NCBI GenBank assembly: GCA_034509735.1
Contig: JACGWO010000003.1
Span: 1,240,001-1,304,000, forward strand
Length of the DNA: 64,000 bases
From: Sesamum alatum
Taxonomy: Eukaryota; Streptophyta; Magnoliopsida; Lamiales; Pedaliaceae
Direction: 5' to 3'
In this document: in pieces, positions 57,184 to 64,000 of the stretch
How positions within the stretch are numbered: position 1 is the stretch's first letter
Layout: each line of letters begins with the position of its first letter
Translations under genes and position numbers: made by a program
Notes under the pieces: model-generated
Seen by the model: only the letters and a program-made list of their open reading frames with translations
The model's database searches: none
Told to the model about the DNA's origin: nothing

Positions 57184-59138
57184 TTGGAACAAAAGGTGTT
57201 TGTTTCAAGAAATGCAGTATTCTTGGAGCAAGGCTTCCCGGAGGATATCCAACCTGATGAGCTGATCCTTGAGGAATCAAGTGATGGAATCCAGCCATCA
57301 GAAGATGCCGCGGAACCCTCACTTAGAGGATTCAGGATAGACAGCCAAAGGGCTGACCAACCTCGAGAAGTCCAACATGCTAGGCATGAAGGACAGCCTC
57401 AAGAACAGCCAGCCACGGTTCCTGAACCACCGGCTCCGATACAGTCAGGGCCCACAGTCACCACTGACGTTCCCGTTCTCCGTAGGTCCACTAGAGAGTC
57501 CAGACCTCCAATGAGATATGGCTTTCTAGGTGCGACCGATCTTTTGAATAACGATCCTAAGACTTATGGAGAAGCGATGTCTGACATCGACTCCGGGAAA
57601 TGGCTTGAGGCCATGAAAGCCGAAATGGACTCCATGAGCGAAAACCAAGTTTGGAGTCTCGTAGAATCCACCGAAAGGTGTTAAGCCAGTGGGCTGTAAA
57701 TAGGTCTATAAGCGCAAACTTGCGTTGATGGAGAAGTCACAACCTTTAAGGCTTAGGCTTGTAGCTAAGGGATACACTCAACGACCCGGAGTCGATTTTG
57801 AGGATACCTTACTTGCCTGTAGCCATGGCTAAGTCCATTCGGATTCTGCTCGCCATAGCAGCATGGTATGACTATGAGATATGGCAGATGGACGTGAAAA
57901 CGGCCTTCCTCAACGGTTTCGTTGAAGAAGAGATCTATAATGGATCAGCCGCAGGGTTTCACGGTCACTGGAGAAGAACAGAAAGTCTGTCGCCTCCAGA
58001 AGTCCATCTATGGCCTCAAACAAGCCTCCCGAAGTTGGAACAACTTCGATTTGATGAAGTAATACGGGGATATGACTTCATCAAAAACGAATCCGACCCT
58101 TGTTGTATACAAGAAGGTCAGTGGGAGCTCAATAGTGTTCCTAGTGCTTTAATGTGGATGACATTCTGCTCGTTGGTAATGAGTCAGAATGTTAGGAAAC
58201 ACAAAAGCATGGTTGTCAACCCAGTTTTTCATGAAGGACTTGGGTGAAGCCTCCTACATCCTAGGCATCCAGATTGTCAGGGACAGATCTAAAAGGATGT
58301 TAGGACTCACCCAAAAACTCGTATATGGAGAAAGTCCTAAAGAGATATGGACAACTCCAAACGAGGATTCCTTCCAATGAGGCATGGGATCAAGTTATCC
58401 AAAAAAAAAAACAGTCCCCACAGACTGATGAGGAACTTGAAAGGATGAAGGTGATCCCCTATGCCTCCGCCGTAGGTAGCATACAATATGCGGTCCACTG
58501 CACTAGGCCTGACATTGCATACGCTTTGAGCGTAACAAGCAGATATCAGTCCTGCGCAGGAGAGGCACATTGGAATGCTGTTAAGGGCATCCTTAAGTAC
58601 CTAAGAAGGACTAAGGAAATGTTCCTAGTCTATGGCAATGGGGAACTAATTCTGGAAGGCTTTAGCGACGCTAGCTTCCAGTCTGATGACGATGATGCCA
58701 AGTCTCAATCGGGGTACGTGTTCAAACTCAATGGAGGAGTAGTAGCTTGGAAAAGTTCCAAGCAAGCAACCGTTGCTGACTCCACCACAGAGGCTGAATA
58801 CATAGCAGCTTCAGAAGCTGCTAAGGAAGCGGTTTGGATGAGAAACTACATCCAAGAGTTGGGTGTGGTTGCCTAGCATCGCCGAGCCCGTTGTCATCTC
58901 TGTGATAACAACGGCGCTATAGCGCAAGCAAAGGAACCGAGATCTCATCACCCGTTCCAAACATATTCTTAGACGCTACCATCTTCTTAGAGAAATGGTA
59001 GGAAGAGGTGACGTTCGAATGGACCGAGTCAACTCGGCAGACAACACAGCAGACCCGCTGACAAAGCCTATGTCGCAGAGCGCTCATACGCAACATCTTG
59101 AGAAGATGGGGATTAAGCATATGGGCAATTGGCTTTAA
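57184..59138 (+). pseudogene. Family-2 RT and RNase H, broken
   Basis: The frame at 57184-57684 carries the acidic/proline linker and the RT start. The frame at 57798-58247 has WQMDVKTAFLNGF. The YVDD region (about 58130-58190) is frameshifted. The frame at 58325-58876 has CTRPDIAYAL and RNase H DASFQSDDDD and STTEAEYIAA. The last part (DNNG, ADPLTKP) is shifted again and ends at TAA 59136-59138. Confidence 0.92.
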
Positions 59139-59143
59139 AGGTC

Positions 59144-59154
59144 AAGTGGGAGAT
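59144..59154 (+). promoter_or_regulatory. Polypurine tract, family 2
   Basis: AAGTGGGAGAT directly before the 3' LTR. Confidence 0.9.
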
Positions 59155-61158
59155 TGTTAGAATAGGTGACCATGTAAGCCAATTTTGGCAGGAATATGTA
59201 ACCTATGTCTAGACAATTCTTTGGTATTTGATAAAAATATGTATGAATAAAGAAGTGAAAATTCATATGGCAATACTTTGTTTACGTTCACTTATCTGCA
59301 TTTACATTTCTGTTCACTACGCAAACAAAGCCCACGGACTGAGAAACAATTTCGGGGACTGGGACTACGCTTGGAGGTAGGTCCATGAAATCAGTCTTAC
59401 CGAATCAGTCCGGAAAATCTCCAAGTCAAGGAATCCCGAAATGGGTACCGGGATTCCCTTTGAGACTTGCACTAAGCATCTGCTGTCGTATTTCATCGAC
59501 GGGTGACGAAGGTCGTCTAAGAAGTGTTAGTGGGTCAGCATGCTAGGAAGCAGCTGACTGAGGTGACTCGTGGGAACCGTCTTACGGAGGACCTTGAGTA
59601 TGGTCAACAAGGTATGACGTGTATTCCCGGTTCCAACGGTACAGGCCAAGTCCTTTGACTTGAGGAACTGCTGAGTTTACCTGTGCATCAGGTCTGTATC
59701 TTAGATATGGTGAGAGATTGCCAAAATACTCTTGAGTAGTCATAAGCCATGTCTAGTGCAGCTCGGGTGTACAAAGTGACAGTAGTTTCCAAGAAATGAT
59801 CTGTCTCCTGTCAAAAGGTGTTGACAGTTGAGTCTCATATATGCTCTGTGTCTTGTCCCTAAAATCTGTGGCCACAGTGACTGAACAGAAGGGAAAAGGT
59901 TTCCCTTGCGGCGTTTAGTGGGGACAGACCGACACTTAGGTCCAAAATGGGTACCTGCATCTTCCGTGCCCTAGACCCTAAGTGATGAGACCGAAGACAG
60001 AAGGACAAGTGTACTGTTAGAACCTAAATGTTCATCCCTGAATATTTCACCTAGTCTCTAGTGCCATGGACCGTTGCTAGATGGCCACCCATGGTAACGG
60101 ACGGGTTCTAGGAATCCGACCAAGTCTAGCTGAATGGTGAACCTAAAGAGTCACACACTATCCACACACACTCAGTATTTAATTTTGGAATTAAATATTG
60201 GAGTAAAGGAATGATTAAATTAGATTTAATCGGGTCCTATATTTTCTTGGAGAAATTAATTCCTTCTATTTGATAAAAGGAATTAAATTAATAAATAGGA
60301 TTTATTAAAAGGGTTGATTTAATGGGCTTAGAATAAATAATAATATTTATTTATAATATTAATATTTATTCTTTTAGCCTTTTTGGAATATTTAATAGGA
60401 TTTAAATATTCTATTAAATTAAAAATCAACGGTCGAGATGGAAAGGGGAGATGGAAGGCTAGGATTCGTTTGACTAGGTCAAACACTAGTTTGACTAGGA
60501 CTTTGACTAGGTCAAAATCCTAGTCAAATTAGGTTACTTAGAGTTTGAGTTTAAAGAGGATTAAACTCTTCCTCTATATAAACCCCTAGCTTCCAACATT
60601 TAAGGGAAGATGATTCTTGAAAAACACACACAACACACACTCTCCCTCTCCTACCTCTCGTCCGCCCCCTCTCTCTTTCTCTAGCAAGAAAATATTTTTT
60701 TTAGTTCTTTTTGTTCTTGGAACATCAAGAACTTAGACGAACCAATACCGTTAATTGATAACGAGTTATTGATTCGTCCACTCCAAAAAATAATACTTGT
60801 TCGTTGCTAGCACGACGTGCAAGATACGTGGGTGGATCGTGTGTCACGATTTGGAGGATCTCAAGAACGAGGTCTTGGTGCAAAACGGGGAACAACGCGA
60901 GTAGCAGTTGAAGACGAAAACGACAACGGGTAAGTCTCGTTTAAAATTTCGTCCCTCTTTATTTTTAACTCTATGGCCTCCATGATTTATTTAATTGTTT
61001 TATGATCATGAGATACACCGAACGCCCGGGAACCTCAAGGGCACACCCCTTGAGCGTGTTCTTTAAATTAAAAGCATCCCTTTTATTTTAATACGTTTAT
61101 TTTTACCGCGATTTCGCATTCGCGCAATTCCCGGGACGATCCACCGGATTTTCTTTCA
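59155..61158 (+). mobile_element. 3' LTR, family 2
   Basis: Starts TGTTAGAATAGGTGACCATG, ends CACCGGATTTTCTTTCA; 2,004 bp, followed by GATGG. Confidence 0.95.
60469..60583 (+). promoter_or_regulatory. LTR promoter: W-box dyads, inverted repeat and TATA
   Basis: TTTGACTAGGTCAAA at 60469-60483 and 60502-60516. GAGTTTAA and TTAAACTC form an inverted repeat at 60547-60568, and CTATATAAAC is at 60574-60583. Confidence 0.62.
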
Positions 61159-61746
61159 GATGGCGGACGGCGGCGGGAGGCGGTGGACGGGGGTTGCGAG
61201 GGTGGGTTTGGGAGAAGATGAACAGTACTTTTTTTTTAATTTTCTGTTTAAATTAAAATATATTCAATATAATTTATATAAATTTATACAATTTTAAATA
61301 TAATCAACACAAAATTATAATTCATGATTAACTAATAATATTTAGAAGTAAAATTATGTATTTTTATTTTAAAAATAGTAAATTATATTAAAATAATTTT
61401 GATATTTGATATTTAAAAATAATTTTATTTAATAATATATTCTACATATATAAAGAATATTAATTTTTTCCAGCAAAATATGATAATACAAAGAATTAAG
61501 CAAAAACAATAAAAATAGGGGCAAATTTATCAATTCAGAGAGGGTAAAGGCTGAAAATGGGTCAAAAAATTACTCCAGTCGCATTTCCAGCATGTGTAGG
61601 CCACTTTCCATTTTTTTTTAACGAAGAGGGTCTTTTTTGCAGGGTTCATAATTATAGGGTTTTTTTTGTTATTTAATTAACACAGGTAAATTTTTAGCAA
61701 TTTTCGTATAACACATGGGGTATTATGAAATTATCCCAAAATAAAT

Positions 61747-62100
61747 TCTTGCTAATTAGATTTTTTACAAAATAATTATCTCCACTGAATATGAAAAAAA
61801 ATTTATCATTATGACAAAATAAAAATTCTTATCACTAAATATCCACTAAAATTTTAAAATTTATTAAATATTTTTTGTTGATAAATCTATTTTCTTGTAT
61901 TGACAAAAAATAATTATTATCTCCTCCTAATATTTTCTCTCTCATATATATATTTATTAAATTTTTGTTTGGATAGAAATTCTTGATTTTGTCTCTTTGA
62001 GCCCACAACTTTTTTCACACATTTTCTTAATATATGATTTTCTACATATCCATCTCTTATAGGTGGAATAGGAAATGGAGTAGGAATTTGGAATACAGGA
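61747..62100 (-). repeat. Dispersed repeat, copy 2 (inverted)
   Basis: The reverse complement matches 16118-16460 over the CTATTCCACCTATARGAGATGG, GTTGTGGG, AATCAAGAATTTCTATCC and ATAGATTTATCAACAAAAA landmarks. The left limit coincides with the target duplication of the Mutator-like element, which probably inserted into this repeat. Confidence 0.75.
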
Positions 62101-62600
62101 TCCGGAGCCTGTACATCGAGTGTTTGAGACCAACCAAATAATAGAGTAAAGTAAATTTAACCCTATAATAATTGTCCCTAACACAAAAAACCAAGAAAAA
62201 GAAAGCCATAAATTCCTGACAAGGTCAACATTCGGAGAAAAAAGTCTTACTAGTGGTAAAGCAGTTGAATGCAGCAGGACTCATACCTTACATGGATAGG
62301 CTTTCACTTTCACTATTCCAAATTTCCAGCAAAAGGGGAAGATAGAGTAATTGAAGTCGATGATGAGCCAGAGAAAGAGGCATTGGGGGCCTAAACTTGG
62401 AAGGCCCCCACTTCTGATTTTGCTGGGCCCACATCCACAATGGAACATGATTAATTGACTGCACCACATACTCTCTAATAACTGATAAGGTTTTGCCCAT
62501 GCCCTATATATGTATAGGCTATAGACTCTACTACGCCTCATGCTTATAAAGAGGTTATACATTAGGTAATGCATTGACAAAATTATGCTATAAGTAAATA
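62101..62600. other. Possible promoter-like region, no gene proven
   Basis: Less AT-rich than its surroundings. It has GGGGGCCT / AGGCCCCC as an inverted repeat (about 62385-62408), TGGGCCCA (about 62425) and CTATATATG (about 62502). TGGGCC/GGCCCA motifs occur in plant promoters as site II elements. The minus frame at 62281-62580 is not recognised as a protein. Confidence 0.25.
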
Positions 62601-64000
62601 TATATGTCCGAGTTAACCAGAATTAATTTAGTTAGCAAAGTTGAAACCTAATATTATGAATTTGAATAGAATATTATTATACTTTATAGTAGGTGTTGGA
62701 TTTTTATTGTAATAATAGGTGTTGTTTATATTTGATTTATTTGATATTGTTGATTAGGGTATAATTATTGTAATTATTTTTGTTAGATATTGATATTCGA
62801 CGAGAATGATTGTAATCGATTTATTGTAATTAATAATAGTTCATCTCTCTCACTTAAAAAGAAGACGTGCATAAATATTTTTGCAAAATTATAGGTACAT
62901 TTTATAGAGGGCATTAATGTAATATATTTTAGGAAGTGTTTATGTAAACTTTAATCACTGAATAGGGGGTTCACTTGTTATTATAACTACACCCTTAAAG
63001 GGTAATTATAATTTTACAAAAAGCATGGGTGCTTGTGTATTTGAATCGAACCTTGAGAAGTGTGAGTGTAATTTACCTTACAAATTATTGCTCTTATTAA
63101 TTTTGAAAAATTATTGCTATTATTATTATTATTATTATTATTATTATGCTAATATTTATTTTAAACTTATTATTTCTATTTTATGAATTAAAAATAAGTT
63201 TGTTTTTTAAAAAAAATTGTTATTATTTCAATTGACCGAGTTGTGTTTGATACGATCAAGAGGGTCCGGGTTTGAGTGATCTTATGAGTTCGTTCAAATA
63301 TTTTATGAGATATTTGAAAACTTATGAGATATTGTATGTTACTTTGATATTTTTGTTTTAAACAAAATGAGCTTACATGATCCAAAAACAAAATCATGTT
63401 CGGAGTTTATAAACAATTTAAAAAGTACAGTGCTTTTATTAACTTATTTTAAAATCTTAATAAGTTTATTTAATTTTATTCATATTAGTTATAAAATAAT
63501 TGTTATTAATCTCTATAAGCTTCATAATTTTATTCTATCTAAATATTTTAAAAGCTTATTTTTTAAATAAAATATTGCTAATCTTATGAGTTTTGAACAT
63601 ATGTTATGAAGTGTATGAACTTAATTAAAAGAGTTTTTAAATAAATTAAGCCCAAATGTTGGATGGTCTTGAAATTGGTAAAATATTTACCATTAATAGG
63701 ATAATTAGAATATTCAAATATTGAGAAAAATAATAAATTTAGGTGTATAGGTACTGTATAGATTAAAAACACGATTTTGCTTTAATCTCTTGTGGAACAA
63801 AAATTGAATAATATTATTTCTTGGGGAGTAAATTGATTATACTTATATTAAAATTTTCAAATTATTAACAATTAATATAAATTATTTATCAATATCAAAT
63901 ATGTATAACTAGCCAATAATAATTATTACGTTAGACCAACAACAACTATTAAAATAAATTAGTACCTATATATTGGTGAGCCTCGAACTTATGATCAAAA
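62601..64000. other. AT-rich right edge, no gene seen
   Basis: Low-complexity AT-rich sequence. At about 62930-63080 it contains a weak GGTAAATTACA-type transposon end (reading leftwards from 63080). No RNA gene or coding exon is supported. Confidence 0.45.
63118..63147. repeat. (TAT)n microsatellite
   Basis: Ten uninterrupted TAT units. Confidence 0.95.

Larger units (their letters stand above)
50798..61158 (+). mobile_element. Complete family-2 copia element
   Basis: A perfect target duplication GATGG lies at 50793-50797 and 61159-61163. Length is 10,361 bp; LTRs 50798-52791 and 59155-61158, primer site 52793-52804, gag-pol region 55067-59138, polypurine tract 59144-59154. The LTRs differ at roughly 20-30 sites by eye, so it is older than the copy at 34345-44773. 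The coding region has many frameshifts and stops. Confidence 0.95.
50140..61737. mobile_element. Mutator-like non-autonomous element, split by a copia
   Basis: The left end GGGTAAATTTCATGAAAACC and the reverse complement of the right end GGGATAATTTCATAATACCC are imperfect terminal inverted repeats. A perfect 9-bp duplication AAAATAAAT flanks them (50131-50139 and 61738-61746), the length typical of the Mutator superfamily. Without the copia insertion the element is about 1.23 kb. No transposase is present. The interior holds a GC-rich block (50457-50797 continuing at 61164-61210) unlike the AT-rich ends. Confidence 0.85.

Noticed and set aside
63118..63147. Regular short repeats that might suggest an array
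   Set aside because: A simple trinucleotide microsatellite. No CRISPR-like spacers occur anywhere in the window, as expected for plant DNA.

Overview
The window looks like plant nuclear DNA from a repeat-rich, heterochromatin-like region. It carries many Ty1/copia retrotransposon pieces with 2-kb LTRs, initiator-Met tRNA primer sites, plant-type non-autonomous DNA transposons with A/T-rich or 9-bp target duplications, and an AT-rich background with no dense host coding. I find no complete host gene. The only host-gene candidate is a short possible last exon at 7996-8159 that is split from its stop codon by a solo LTR.

Three copia families are visible. Family 1 has LTRs of about 2.2 kb (TGTTAGAATAGGTGACCAG...CTTGTCCTTCA): solo copies at 462-2629 (+) and 8160-10346 (-), an ancient diverged copy at 11273-13315 (+), LTRs at 17726-19953 and 20227-22469 (-), a 3'-clipped LTR at 24525-26736 (+), and a near full-length element at 27592-49876 (-, TSD GTGAG). 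Family 2 has LTRs of about 2.0 kb (TGTTAGAATAGGTGACCATG...TTTCTTTCA): a fragment at 23500-23905, a solo LTR at 30860-32844 (+, TSD CAAGG), a young full element at 34345-44773 (-, TSD TTTCT) and an older full element at 50798-61158 (+, TSD GATGG). A third, unrelated copia (about 2670-7985, -) has decayed and lost its 5' end.

Layout: 1-10346 is the decayed third copia with two family-1 solo LTRs. 10347-17725 is AT-rich DNA with an ancient LTR, a large foldback repeat and a dispersed repeat. 17726-26852 is a rearranged pile of LTRs, pol fragments and small transposon ends. 27592-49876 is a Russian doll: a family-1 element whose pol contains a family-2 solo LTR and a complete family-2 element. 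50140-61737 is a Mutator-like non-autonomous element with a 9-bp TSD (AAAATAAAT), split by another complete family-2 element. 61738-64000 is AT-rich DNA with half of the dispersed repeat and a possible promoter-like stretch.

The most interesting signal is in the 1.9-2.4-kb leaders between primer site and gag of the family-1 and family-2 elements. These hold an extremely CG-rich block built of spaced hairpins whose stems covary, a separate hairpin with compensatory changes between families, a repeated CACGA-TCGTG dyad at a fixed 79-82-bp spacing, and a TATAAATA plus purine tract about 100 bp before the gag ATG. The family-2 LTR promoters carry two inverted W-box palindromes upstream of the TATA box. 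None of the retrotransposon polyproteins is intact; the best (36360-40413) has only one frameshift and one nonsense codon by my reading.
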